A stretch of 64,000 bases of DNA from Bisporella sp. PMI_857 (GCA_021307315.1 JAJSPD010000099.1:62001-126000), one strand, 5' to 3'. Shown: positions 47,522-59,938, numbered from the stretch's first letter. Numbers and translations: made by a program. The notes: generated by a model not told the origin, from the sequence alone.

Positions 47522-47837
47522 TGTTGGAATGCATGTAAATAGTTTTCACGTGATCCACCGGATCACCGGAATTGTGAGACCTCGTTCTCACCCCAACTCG
47601 CGAGACCGTAGCTAATTATTATTATTCCTTTTAACGTGCTGTATCAGTCGGGGACTATGTAACACGGCCAGGGCACTCGGGCCTAGCAATTCGGTTGGGG
47701 TGTTGACAATATATACTAAGTCTCGAGAGTAAAAAGGAAAAAGCAGGAGCACAAGTACCCTACAAGGACTGTACTAGCCAATATTAATAGACCAGTAGCC
47801 TTAACATACTCTTTCCAAAAACCTCTCATATATTCCA
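47522..47837 (+). repeat. LTR-like sequence, start TGTTGGAATGC
   Basis: It begins TGTTGGAATGC directly after a branch-site-like GCTAATATC and ends near TATATTCCA. ATTCCA mirrors TGGAAT at the start. It is followed by GTGAGTGTTGGGGATCGAG. No duplication was found, and no second copy occurs in this window, so it may be one LTR of an element otherwise lost. Confidence 0.45.
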
Positions 47838-48488
47838 GTGAGTGTTGGGGATCGAGTCCCAATAAAAAAGAGTCCTTCCTTCACGTCCCGTCGATTCTTT
47901 CGTTCCCTATACGTCTTTCTCCATTACAGCCTTCGCCTTGTCGACTTTTCTCCGCGATCCTTCCTCCGGCCATGGGTATGTATCTATCGAAGGTACGAGC
48001 CGCCCAAATGCTTGTGTTGTAATCTTGTTGTACGTGTAACTTTCGACCGTTCTTCCGGTTCACTTCCTCAGCCTTTCCACGTTGTGTGTTCCGAAACTCG
48101 TATAGTAAACAGGCGCAAATAGTTGAAAGCTGGTTCGAGAGTAGCTAAAGTCGTGTTTCAACTCGTTTTTCAGTGTTGTAGAGGGTTTGTTGTTGAATCG
48201 AAGTGATACCTCTCATAGAAGAACCTCTGGCCTTGGCGTGAAAACTCTGCTCCTCCCTTCACTTTGGCCCCAGAAATCCTCCCACATCACTGTTTGGGCT
48301 GAATCTCGGCTCTGGAATCGTTATTAAACTGCCTCAGGAGAGTAATATTGATTCCAGGTTCGTAGAGGGCACCGCATACAGGTGTTCAGCCATCGCCCTC
48401 CGAGACCGTAGCTAAGAACAATCAAGACTTATCCACCAACCTCAACGAGCATACTAGCACTGCGCTGAGATCGCGGTGCTACGTGCCC
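47838..48488. other. Repeat-like DNA, no gene
   Basis: A 94-codon frame (47838-48122) has no recognisable domain. The rest may be internal sequence of the LTR element. Confidence 0.35.
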
Positions 48489-48671
48489 TCAGGTTAAAGA
48501 ATAAGTAATTACTGCAACCCGGGTGTTCCCACAATATCCTTTATTACGAAACAGCTGCGATTGACAGAGTCGTAGAAGCCTAGATATTTCGACATCTGCG
48601 GCCATTCGCATTAAATATTCCACGTAGGCATGGCGATTGGGCTTACGGTTCACTTTTTGGAGTTCGTCAGG
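48489..48671 (-). pseudogene. C-terminal exon of a hypothetical gene, cut by Copia-2
   Basis: On the minus strand the frame PDELQKVNRKPNRHAYVEYL..RMAADVEISRLLRLCQSQLF runs to a stop at 48489 and looks coding. If Copia-2 and one TCAGG are removed, the frame continues into 55905-55985 (ISTLALLHSIKLICPDELQ) before meeting a stop or intron. Family not recognised. Confidence 0.4.
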
Positions 48672-48906
48672 TATTATGTAAGGCAGCGCCCCTGAATTGC
48701 CAAGGCGAAGCTCGGTTGAGCTCACCGCCTCTTGGCGGTGTGCTCTAAGCGACTAGTCATCACGTGCGGGAAGCTTTATATTACGCGATAGTTTCTCTTT
48801 GTACTTAGAACTCAATTCAACCTTTTTACCTGTATTGACCTACAGCTCTACGAGCTACAATACACTCTCTGCTACGCTCTATTGAATTCACGTACACAAC
48901 GCAACA
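48672..48906 (+). repeat. Copia-2 LTR, 5' copy
   Basis: 235 bp ending ACGCAACA; includes the AGCTCACCGCCTCTTGGCGG hairpin-like stretch shared with the other LTR. Confidence 0.85.
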
Positions 48907-51900
48907 GTTATGAGCCCGGTTGCAGCTATTAAAGCTTCCGAATCCGCACGTTGTGCTCGTTTAGAACGTAGCTTTTGTTATTTGACTTCTTTCAACCAAC
49001 ATCACCATCATCACCAAGCAGCCCAACGACACCGATATAAGCGACGAGCTTTCTACAAAGCTATCTCTAGCTCTGCCAAAGAAAGTTCTTTTCAAAGACA
49101 GAAAAAGCTAGCCGCCATAATACAACCAGCTCTTGTAGCAATCCCGAATAAAGTCGGTGTAGCATTTAATCGATCCAAAAGCCGAAAACGCTATTAACTC
49201 TCTGGAACAATGAAAAAAAAAACCTCGGATTAAAGATATGCGCCTAGCACTCCAAAAACAAAAAATAAAAACTTACGAGCGTGCGAAACAGCATAAAAAC
49301 TTTAAAAAAGCCAGCCGCCGATAAACTTTCAATCCAGTTTAGCAACACTAGCAAATATAAAAAAAAATACAATATTCGATTCAAAAAACATACGATAAAG
49401 TAGCGTACTACAACGCTTTGTCGAATTAATACTAGGCTGTTTGGAAATAAGTTTATTATACAGTCGACAAAACAATTCTTCACACGTCACTACGTCGCTT
49501 TTGCAAGCAGCACATACACTTCTCAGGCGCTCGTACGAGCACTGCAGCAAAAACTGGCACTTCGGAAATGAGCATTACACACTGCTAAAAAAAATACAGC
49601 GTGCTGAAAAAAGCCAAACAAAAAAGGTGAGCACGCAACTTAGTACGCGAATGAATAAAGCGTATCAAACGGCGAAAGCCTACAAAGTAAGCGACGTTAA
49701 AAGCGTTATAGCTACTAAAGATTTTTTAAAGCTTTATGTACAAGCTAGCACCAGATTAAGCGCGCGCCGAGCTAGCAAAGTTAATTCGCGCAAACGAGCT
49801 CGGCAAACTTCACAATTATTACAAAATACAGCAAATAGTTTTAGCTTTAGTTCACGAAAACAATTTAAACAAGTTAAAAAAACCCCGGAATTTTTGCTAC
49901 TTTAAAAAAGCGCTTAAACAACCAAAAAGCAAAAGCCAACTTAAAGCAAAGCTCGAGCGAACTAACGACTGTCTGTACAAAAAAAAAAGTAGTTACAAGT
50001 AACAACTACAAAACTGCGATTGCTGAAGTACGTGCTTACAAAAAAACAAACGCTTATATCAAAAGCCTGTAACGAACTCAAGTGCGAAAAAATCAAAAAG
50101 CGCTTAAAAAAAAAAAAAAAAAGCTTTACGCTTTAAACTCAAAAAAAAAAGTAGCTTAAAAAAAACGAAAATGCTACGCAAAAAAAAAGTTTTCGAAAAC
50201 AAATTCTTAAAGCCGTAAACGCAGCGATTATAAATCCAACCTTATAAAAAACATCCAACAAGTTTACGCAACGCTTAAAAGCACAAAACACTCGCTTTTA
50301 AAAGCACTTTTTGGACAATTGTAATGCTATACATTTAGTAAATGCAAAAAAACTTCTGGAACTAGAATTTTTCAAAAAAACAACAAGTAACGAATGCGTA
50401 AAAGCAAAAAGTTTTACTTCTTATTTTCGAGCGCGAAAAGCGCAGAATCAAAAACGCTTTGCGAAAAAAAAAAGCCAATACGAAAAATTTAGTTTTTCAA
50501 ACGTTGCAGTAGTCGATAATTTCATGTCAATATTGTTTCGAAAGCTCGTTTGCGAAATGCTAAAATTTATACACAAGTTTCGACTGTTGCTGAAATTTAA
50601 AACAAAAAAAAAAATATTGTATTAAAAAAACTAAAACGCCGATTTAACATAGTTTTCTTAAAATACAAATTGCTTTTTTTTGTTTCTTTTTCTCAAAATC
50701 TCTCTATCATGATATTTCAACAATAAAAAAACGAGTCAAGCAAAACTTCCGAAAATCGAAAAATAAGCTTAATCCGCAAACTGACAGCAAGCATATATAG
50801 CATGCAAAAGCAAAACATCTCGGCCCGGCAACTCTGAAACACTGGTTAAAAATGCAAAAAACGTCAAAATTAACGGCATAAAACGAGTAAACTGTCAACA
50901 CTGTGCTTTAGCGCACGCATCACAAGTTGTAAACCGTCGCACATCGAAACACAAGTCACCGCAGCCGTTTTACAAAATTTCTTAAGATTTATTTAACTTT
51001 GTCAAAAAATATCAAAAAACTCGCTATTACTAGTAATTAAAAACGAATACAGTAAAAAGCTTTTTAAGTATGCTATAATAAACAAGTCAAAAACTCAAAT
51101 CTTTAACATCCTAAAACAATTCAAGCATTAAGTCAACAAACAGTATACTTTATCAATTTACAAAATTCGACACAACAATAACACGTCGATAATCTTTATT
51201 AATAAAAAGTCGGCATATCAATTGTAAGCAAAAAAAAAAAGCATCGAAATTAAACTTACTCCGACGTACACGCACGAAAACAACAGCAGCGCAGAAAAAA
51301 CAGAACAAAAAGCAATCACACGCTCGATCAAAATAAAGCTCGAAGCAAACTTGCCTGAAAAGTTATAGCCAAAAACAGCGTTAGCAAACATTTACCTGTA
51401 CAATAAAAGCCTTCGAAAGTTCACAAGTAAAAATCGCCGAATAAAGTACTAAACACATAGTTCCGCAACTACTTCCGGTAGTATAACCCTGCACTCGTTA
51501 AGCGTATTACTAACGACTTAAAACCGGATTAAAACGAAATTTATGTGTATAAAGCGCGCGCATACCCATTAATAAAAAAAAAAAAGCAAACAAGCAAAAA
51601 AAAAACTTTAAAGTAAAACCAAAAAAACATATCGAATATTTAATTAAATACTGTACTTCCAATATTTACAAAATCTGAATTCCTCAGCTCGACAAAGTTA
51701 TTACTACTCGAAATATAACGTTCGACGAAAACATTCTTTACTCTCCAAAATTCGAAAAAGTAAAAAGCCAACTACTTAGAATTATACGAAACATTATCGA
51801 AATAATCGAAAAAAGCAAAAAAATTCAAAACGCTAAACTTGTTTTTGAAAATGTAAAGTCCAGGACTTAAAGCTTGTCCAGCAATCAAAAAAAACCTCTA

Positions 51901-52849
51901 ACTCTCAAAAAAGCACAAAACTTTCAAGCAAAGCTTTACGGAGCCAAAACTCGGAAGTAACAACGCTCGAAAAATCAAAAAAAACACCTGCAAAAAACGA
52001 AAAACTTCTGACTCCCGAATCTACTCCAAAGCTAAACCGGATAAACAAAAAGCAGTCAAAAAAAAAATTTCTGCTCCACAAAAACTTAGCAACCAACAAA
52101 CAACAGCTCGAAAGCAAAAGCAAATAAACTATCCAAAAAAAAATAGTAGTAATACAAATCGAAAGCCAACTCGTAAAACGCGTCACCTCGAAATTAATAC
52201 TTAGCAAAAAACATCACAAAACCAAGCACAAAGTTAAACATCAAGTACTAAAAAAGCACAAAAATCCGTAAACAAAGCTCCAAAGCATACTTCGAATAAA
52301 AGCAGTGCTCATCACGAAAACCAAAAACAAAAAGCAACGGCACAACCCAGAAAAAAACGCAAGCGCAGGATTCATAGCCCTGCGACTCGCTCAAGCAAAA
52401 AGCTACAAAAAAAAAGCCAAGAAAGCACGCCAAACAATACCAACTTTGCTTTTACGAACAAAAAGCTGCTGTCTACAATACTCAGCAATCACAAGCACTA
52501 AACAGTGCCGGAACTTTATACTCGATTCTTTAACACTTTCTGGCAATCGCAAAAAAAATAGCCAAATAAACGAAACCCAGTAAAAACAGTACACGAAACA
52601 ATCGAGCGCTCCGCCCTCAAATCGCTAGCTCTGGAAAGCGCTCCAAACTTGCCTCGTATTCATCTAAAAAATCTTCCTAAAACTCCGAAAAATTAAAAAA
52701 AGTTGAAAAAGCACATTGTTGAAAACTACTTCAAAACAAACGCTGAACTAGAATTACGAAATTTAAAAAGTCGAAACTGCTAGAAAGTAATCGAGCGCAG
52801 CCGAGTAACTACTAAGCCGATTCCTCTCAAATAAATATTCACGTACAAA

Positions 52850-54288
52850 CCAAACTCAGCAGAATTTCTAGTAAAATGTCGATCAAAAATAGTAGTAAAA
52901 AAAAACTTGCAAAACAAAACAACAATCTTGTCAACCTACGCCGCAACGCTCGCAGCACGCTCTTTTCGAACAGCCATAGCGATAGCTGCACATTTTGATC
53001 TCGAAGTAAAACAATTCAATGTAATCAACGCTTTTATCAATGCCAAGCGCGAAAAAAGCAGTAAAACAGTAATTTGCCAACTCCCAAACAAGTTCAAACA
53101 GCCTAAAATATGTGTGCAAGTAAACCGAGCGCTGTACGAAATAAAAAATACTCCTACACTGTAGTTCAAAAAGTTTACGTCTACTCTAAAAAAGTTAAAA
53201 CTAATAATGTGCGCAAAAAAGCCGTGTATATATATAAACAAGCTGCAGAAAATATTCGTAATCTTTTTTGTAAATAACGTACAAGTTCTCTACCACCAAA
53301 ATAACGAAAAAGCGGCTAATTCGATAATCACCGGCTTAAAAAAAACATATAAGCTGCAAAACTTAAAAAATGTAAAATAGTTTCTCGGAATAAAAGTAAT
53401 TCGAAACCGAACAACGAAAAAAATCTGACTTGTTCATAACTCTTACATCGAAAAAATCACAAAGCGGTTCAAATTGCTTCCTAGAAAATGTCCAAACACA
53501 CCACTCCCTTCAGTAAAGCTCAAAAAGCACACCGAAAAAGCATCTCCAGCTTCAATTCAGAAGTTCCAAAAAAAAGTAAAGTCGGTGCTGTACACTGCAA
53601 TCATGCTCCGACCAAACGTAGCATTCGCAGCTTCGCAATTATCTCACTTTTTAACTAACCCAAAGCCAAAACACCTAAAAGCTATAAACTAAACAATTCA
53701 ATACCTGTACAAAACGCGTTTCTTAGCGATTCAATATAAAAAGTGCTCGAAAGCGCAAATAATCATAGCATCGAATACTTCTTTCGCGAATAACCCTAAA
53801 ACTAGAAAATCATCACAAAAATATGTTTTTTCACTATTCGGTAAATTAATTGCATAAAAAGCAGCCAAACAAAATACAGTCACCACTTCAACAACGGAAG
53901 CAAAGCTGCTTAGAGTAAAACGCACGAGTAAAAAAACTATAGCTCTTCAGCGTTTTTTCAAAGAAATTCAACTAAACCTAAGAAAGCTGTAAAACATCTA
54001 TTGCGACAATCAACAAACAATCCGATTAATTGTAAAAAAAAACAAAAAAATCTCTACTAAGCTCCGGCATATCGACATACAAAATATGTAGCTGCGCCAG
54101 AAGCACCGCAAAAAAACGTTCCAAGTTTCATATTTGCCTACAAGCGATATGCCAGCTAACGGCTTGACCAAAAACTTACCTCGACAAAAATTCGAACACT
54201 TCAAAATTCTTCTCAACCTCCAAAACATAAAAGAAAAAATCGAGCAATTAAACATAAAAGCAAAAATCGAAAAGCACCTGGACAACTA
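52850..54288 (+). pseudogene. Copia-2 RT - RNase H region with G-to-A type stops
   Basis: Read in one frame with few shifts, this gives the conserved end of a Copia polyprotein. Conserved Trp positions are read as TAG, TGA or TAA (PTL*FKK, VK*FLG, KKI*LVH, LIA*KAA, QNM*LRQ), and Asp/Glu positions as Asn/Lys (the YVDD box reads FVNN; EAEL reads EAKL; ADGLTK reads ANGLTK). Gln CAA codons stay intact. The RT active-site aspartates are therefore gone. The ending is KAKIEKHLDN* at 54288. Confidence 0.7.
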
Positions 54289-55664
54289 ATCAGGTGCTTA
54301 GTAATATACAAAATTACACTCTTTTGAATATTTCTTTTGTTTATTTCACAAAACAAAGCAAAAAAATCTCAATGGCCTCAACCGGCCTCGAAAAAATCAC
54401 ATAAACACGAATTATAAAAACAGCGCTCTCTCAACTAATATACATGCAAGTACGTTCCCAAGCCCACGGTTTAAAAAAACGAAGCTCCATCCACCACCAC
54501 ATCTATCAAAGTAACGTTCCCAAACCCACGGTTTATAAAGCCGAAGCTCTCTCTAAAATTAGCTCAAAGCCACGTCCACCGCGCAATAGCATAACTCGGC
54601 CAGCCGCTAGCGCGAAGCACCACCCAACACTCCTTCCTCCTCCTCCACCTCTATCAAAACCCGAAAAGCCCCACGAAACTTGTTAACTCTCTATACTCTA
54701 GTTAGCTTTGCCACTACAATTGCAATGCTCGTAAAGCAGCAAAACCTACGGACTTGACCACCGAAATGGCCTCCAAAACCGCAGAAAAGCGGCAGGCGAC
54801 AAAAAAAAAACAGCCGGAGCTGCAACACACGAGTGCCCCGCAAAACACCGGACGCAGCGACCACCAGCTTTACCTGCTCTATTATAGCAAGCGCCGGTAA
54901 ACTTACCTGCCAAAGCGCTGCGAACGCAACCAAAACAAGGGTCCACACGGCAACCCGCGTTTTCTTCTTCTTCCTCTTCCTCCTCAACCGAGCAAGTAAA
55001 AGAAAAGCGAAAAGCGCAAGAACGGCGAAAAAGCAGAACCAACGGCTCGTCATCATCGTCGTCGTCGTCATCCTCCTCCTCCTCCGAAAAAAAAGCGAAA
55101 AAAAAAGAAAGAAAAAGAAAAAAAAAGAAAAAAAAAAAGACGTAGAAAAGAGAAAAAGCGAAAAAAGCGGGAGCAAAGCCGAGGGCGGAGCCATGCTCTG
55201 AAAGCAAAAAGCCGGAGACGGTAGTGCTCGAAAGAACAGCAGCGGCAGCACGACGAACAGCTATCTTTGCTGCCTTCCTTGCAGCTTTCTTCACCTTTTA
55301 GCGCTACATATGCAATTAGCACCCAGACTTTTAAGCGAAGTAAATTTACAAAGTAAACTCGAAAAGCATACGACTCAAGCAATAAACGCTTAACAAGCAA
55401 AAAACGACAAAATATAAACACCACTTACAGCAAAATAAAAAGCACTACGCTTCTTAGCCATAATTGCGATTGTTATTGTTAATAGTAATAATAGCTAAAA
55501 AGTTGTTTGGAGCTAGCAACGCGTAAGGTATTTATTTGTTTACTTAAAGCGTTGAAAAAGTTGCTCCCAGGCTCGGATGCGCGCGTATCCGTAATAAGCA
55601 ACAACGAGAAGCCGAAACTAGTAAACAAGTGAACTTATCTAGGAATAACCTCACTTAAAAAATG
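54289..55664. other. Copia-2 3' extra region with low-complexity DNA
   Basis: 1.4 kb between the pol end and the right LTR, longer than a normal 3' leader. It has a repeated pair of about 35 bp units (GTTCCCAAGCCCACGGTTTA... near 54456 and 54516), a CGTCGTCGTCATCCTCCTCC acidic-codon run and a poly-purine A/G tract near 55080-55150. An antisense frame 54746-55294 is open for 182 codons. Confidence 0.5.
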
Positions 55665-55899
55665 TATTATATAAAGCAGCGCCCCTGAATTGCCAAGGCG
55701 AAGCTCGGTTGAGCTCACCGCCTCTTGGCGGTGTGCTCTAAGCGACTAGTCATCACGTGCGGGAAGCTTTATATTACGCGATAGTTTCTCTTTGTACTTA
55801 GAACTCAATTCAACCTTTTTACCTGTATTGACCTACAGCTCTACGAGCTACAATACACTCTCTGCTACGCTCTATTGAATTCACGTACACAACGCAACA
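55665..55899 (+). repeat. Copia-2 LTR, 3' copy
   Basis: 235 bp; equals the left LTR apart from two G/A differences at its start. Followed by the TCAGG duplication. Confidence 0.85.
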
Positions 55900-55904
55900 T
55901 CAGG

Positions 55905-57411
55905 GCAGATCAATTTTATGCTATGAAGCAAGGCCAATGTCGAAATTGAGTAGACTTTGACAAACTACCGAAAAGTATTAGGGTCTGATCACTTGATGAG
56001 GTGCTGAGGACTGAATTAGCTAAAGTCGAAAGGAATTCGTCAACTCTCTTGGCTTCACTGCCGTTTGACTTGCAGGCTTAACTGACGTAACTTCGTTGTC
56101 GCCTGTTCAAGAGTGACTAGCTTCTCGCAGATCGCTAGGAGAATTGTCACTGGGGTGGTCTTTCGTTGTTTGTACACTCAGCAAGCATCCTTCGGGGAAC
56201 GGCTGGCGTCTTGTCCATCTTTGACGTTAGAATTGTCCTTAGGGTGATCTTCGATGGTTAGCGTGTGCTCCGAATGACTCGTTGCCTTGAAAGGTTCAAT
56301 TGCTGCTCTAGATCTAAGTGAGGGTATATTTGAAAGGATGCCGAAAAATCTAAGCACTTTGGTGATGCTGGGGATGGAAATTGATGCTCGAGTCCCACAA
56401 GGAAGGAATTGGAAGGATAGCGAAACAGAAATGAAAAAGCGCTGCGACATTATATTCATTTAGTGAACGGCGGACCCGGGAGGGTTCACCAGTATCCCTA
56501 TTCATTCTATGACCATAGGGGCAAAAGCGCAGTATTATGTGATGATAGGCCCTTAGAGAGCCACGAAACCCCGCCCGGCTGACATCGACGTTGGCTACGT
56601 ATGGTAAGGCTACTATCACTACATTTACTTTCATGATGGTCTTGCTGACTAGCTGAGTTCGAGGTACGCAGAATACACTCTTGATATGTTGTCCCTTATG
56701 TCCATCAAGTTCAAGCAATTGTTTGCCTTGCCGTGTCAGGTTGGTCATAATGCGGAGTGAGTTACGCCTGCCCTATCCGCTGTATCACCATGACTAATTC
56801 TCACAATGCGCTCGTTAGAGTCATTGCAATATCTGGACTCACCAAAGCTCGTCCAGATAATTGGTTGTGTAATTCAAACCAATGGTTGAAGTCGATGATG
56901 AGCCATCACCCCAGAAAGGCCTAGGTCTGGCCGTATGGCGTCCCCCCGGCTGTGACTTTCGGGTGTTTCTTGGGCAGGTGATATCAGGTTACTCAGCCAA
57001 GGCAAGCACGACAGAGCCACAGAGCTTCCTTCCTAAGCTACGCAATCTAAAGACCGCAATAGTCAGTATTGATTCAGTTTCCCGGCGTCGCACATGCTGA
57101 CGAATTGTATTGCAGCGCGTGACAAAGATATACGCAGTGACCTCCGCTCTTCTCGGAAAGCCCACCAGGATGACATCTAGTCATGAGAACGCCTGCCATA
57201 TCGAACAACCAAGCGAAATTTATACCGCAATCTCGGAAGCCTTTGATTCAGTTGTCTTCCAAGGACCATAGTTGATCATACAGAAATTCAAGCGTGGGTG
57301 AAATGCATATTCATCCCCAACATTGAGATGTTGACCTATGCACCATAGTCCCTGAGCTTGACGGACTCGAAGATCCCACAATTGAGAGTAATTAATACAA
57401 GCAGGATCGCC
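55905..57411. other. Flank of Copia-2 and upstream region of the second NLR
   Basis: A minus-strand frame 56350-56748 (132 codons, MTNLTRQGKQLLELDGHKGQ...) and one at 56178-56459 may be exons of a small gene, but I see no domain. A plus-strand frame 56882-57100 followed by an intron-like gap and RVTKIYAVTSALLGKP (57116 onward) may be the lost N-terminal domain of the NLR. Confidence 0.35.
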
Positions 57412-59938
57412 ATGTCTGTGTCTGTTGCGCTCGGGAAAGTTCCTCATACCGATCCACCCTTAGCACTAATCGTACAAGAAACTTCCGCCATCGGCGTCTC
57501 AACAGAGCTAGGCAATAAACCGCTAGTTTTGCCCTACTTCTCACAGAACCTCCCTCTAAAGCATCCAAGATTCTTCGGCCGAGAAGATATATTTAACTTG
57601 ACAGATACCGCTCTACTCGCTGACGGGGCGGCCCTCCCCGCCGTCGGTCAATTGCGCACATTCGCCCTGTGCGGCGTTGGGGGAGTGGGTAACAGAGACT
57701 GCAATCAGTTATATCATCTCCCGCAGGGACAAGTTCGATGCCATAGTCTGGGTGGCCGCTGATAATCGCAACATTTTGTATGAGGAATATGCAAGGATAT
57801 GTACCGACCTGCAGGTTATGAATCTGCAAGATACCCAAGATCTGATGGCAGTCTGTGAGACTACTCGATGGTGGCTGTCGAATTCAGTTAAGTCCTTCGA
57901 CAAGCCGCTTGCTGGTCTTAACGAAGCTCGCTGATTGTTAGTGTTCGACAACGTTGACAACTTTGCCGTTCTGGAGGATCTGTGGCCCTCGACTGGCATA
58001 GGTTCTATCTTACTTACCAGTCGAAATGCTCTTGCCAAAGCCCAAGTGTTTACAGCGACCAATGGGTGCGATCTAGAGCCGTTCAACGAAGGGGAATCTG
58101 CTCGCTTCCTCAACTCCCTGACGCAGCATCCATTAGATAAAACAGACGAAACCGCGATTGCGCTTGTTCAGCTGGCCAGCGGTCTACCCCTGCTAATCAA
58201 TCAAATGGCCGGCGCGATGCGCAACTCAAACTTCACCCGCCTTCAGATGCTGGACATGCTCAATGCAGCTGGTGTAGGTGCGCTCTATGATGGAAGGATC
58301 GGGAATGTTAGCTAGGGTCAAGAGCGCCGAGTGTTAACGCTCTCCTCTAAACTCGGATTGGAGCCTTTGAAAGCCGATAGCCGATCGTTGCTCGAAATCA
58401 TATCTTTTCTGGATCCTGACAAGATCCCCAAAAGTATGTTCGAAGACCACATAGCAGTGGTTGGACTATCAGGACTTGCAACGGAAAAGGCTGGCTTTGA
58501 ATCTTCGATCAATCAATTGATATACTCATCTCTCGTCTTGCAAGATACGGGCGCAAAAGATCTTCGCCTGCGTCGTATTGTTCAAGATGTTGTGAGAGAG
58601 GCCATGAGTGTACCTAGAAGGGTTGAAGCTCTAACCGCGGCAGTGAAGCTGGTGGCAGAGTCTTGGGTTTTCATCGATCTGCTTGCCCGATGGAAAATCC
58701 AGCGCTATCCAGAATGTGCCATAATATTCTCAAGTGTAGTTCGGGTTCTCTCGCACTACCAAGAAATGTTCAAAGCCGGACAAGTGCCCGCCAGCGAAAT
58801 CGCGGCACATCTTTTCAATAATCCGGGATAGTGAGCCTGTGCCCGCCTCATTATGGTCATCTCCATCAACTAACATGCATTCAAGGTATTGGCTCGAACG
58901 TGGGTTCCCTGAGGAATCTGTGGTCTTCTATCAGACCGCGCAAATGGTTGCTGATAGTTTGCTCATGTGTGGCCCCAATGCAGAAGCCGAATATCACCTC
59001 CGGGAAGCTCATACAAACATTAGTACCGCTGCAGCTGAGACAAACAAACCTCAACTTTGTCTGGAACATAGTCTGAAATACTTAGAGTTGGCTCTCAAGA
59101 AAACGCCTTCCACGGGAGATCTGGTCGTCGACTTCGAGCTTGGTCTTACCTATAATGAAGCCGGTGTGGCTCAATCAATGAACGGCCAATCTAGAGAAGC
59201 CTTGGAGAGCTTCCGGAAGTGTGCAGAGATCTGGCAGTCGCTCGATGGTTATGATGAAACCATCATGGGTTTGCCTTTTGGAAATATCGGTCTAGTGCAC
59301 TGGATTGAAGGACGCTATACTGAGGCCCTTGATACATTGCATAAAATGAGGGGGATATATTTACGAAACTATGGCGTCGACGATGTCAAAACTTTCAAGT
59401 ATGTACTCTCAGTGGAAGCTAAACTTTTCTTAACTCTAATTGGCCCTTAACAGGACCGGGAAGGTGCTCTATGCCCTGGGAAATGTGTATCTCAGTGTAG
59501 GAGATCTCATGCATACGTTCGAATTTCATGGCCGAGCGCTTAATCAATGGCAGGCCACTCTGGGAAAGGGACATCATGGTATCGGAGACGTTACTCACAA
59601 ACTCTGTATGAACTTTATGGCCATCAAAGATTATCGGACTGCTCAGTAGGCTCGCTTCCAGCAGCTGCCGCACATAAATGCTGACAAATTTCTTTTAGGT
59701 TCTATCTTGATCGGCGCTGGAAATCTTCGCTAGCCGCACATATCACCGCAACGAACTGGCACGATCAACGTCCAAGCAAGGCCAGCTACACGCGGCCATT
59801 GGCCAGCACGACGTGGCAGAGCAAGCTTTCCGATCAGCATATAAACTTCGATCGATGATCGTGCCAGAGGACGAGAGGCCGATACAAGAGCTTTGCGAGC
59901 AGGACTACGATGACATAGTAATTTACTGGTCTCGTTAA
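57412..59938 (+). pseudogene. NB-ARC - TPR NLR, multiply broken
   Basis: The frame begins MSVSVALGKVPHTDPPLAL and reads through PRFFGREDIFNL and LRTFALCGVGGVG into the P-loop, where two bases are lost at about 57691 so that the GKT codons are destroyed. After the shift: IVWVAADNRNIL, LLVFDNVDN (Walker B), IGSILLTSRN, ASGLPLLINQMAG, then TPR-type helices (LAARWK.., SLKYLELALKKTP, FGNIGLVHWIEGRYTEALD). Stops: TGA in EAR*LLVFD (57932), TAG in NVS*GQERR (58313), and TAG formed across the intron 58831-58885 in NPG*YWLERG. Two further introns 59399-59453 and 59646-59698 are normal. A one-base loss near 59714 shifts the last exon (LEIFASRTYHRNELA ... YWSR*). Same architecture as the NLR at 17-20.7 kb, but clearly a different sequence. 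Confidence 0.8.

Larger units (their letters stand above)
48672..55899 (+). mobile_element. Copia-type retrotransposon (Copia-2), 7228 bp, target duplication TCAGG
   Basis: LTRs 48672-48906 and 55665-55899 (235 bp each) differ only at two sites near their starts (TATGTAAGG vs TATATAAAG). TCAGG stands at 48667-48671 and 55900-55904. Gag-like basic frames follow the left LTR (48910-49197, 49441-49905, 50311-50625). RT is near 52907-53164 (LSTYAATLAARSF, FDLEVKQFNVINAFIN); RNase H-type sequence follows to 54288 (TRKSSQKYVFSLFG, NTVTTSTTEAKLL, CDNQQTIRLIV, LTKNLPRQKFEHF). Both LTRs start TA, where TG is normal. The sense strand is very A-rich. Confidence 0.85.

Noticed and set aside
47845..47866. 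tRNA T-arm-like GGGGATCGAGTCCC
   Set aside because: No acceptor, D or anticodon stems fit around it; it is part of a repeat-like region.
54746..55424. Poly-Phe / poly-Asp membrane-like proteins
   Set aside because: Mostly a product of CTT/GAA and GTC/GAC microsatellites; kept as an observation, not as a gene.
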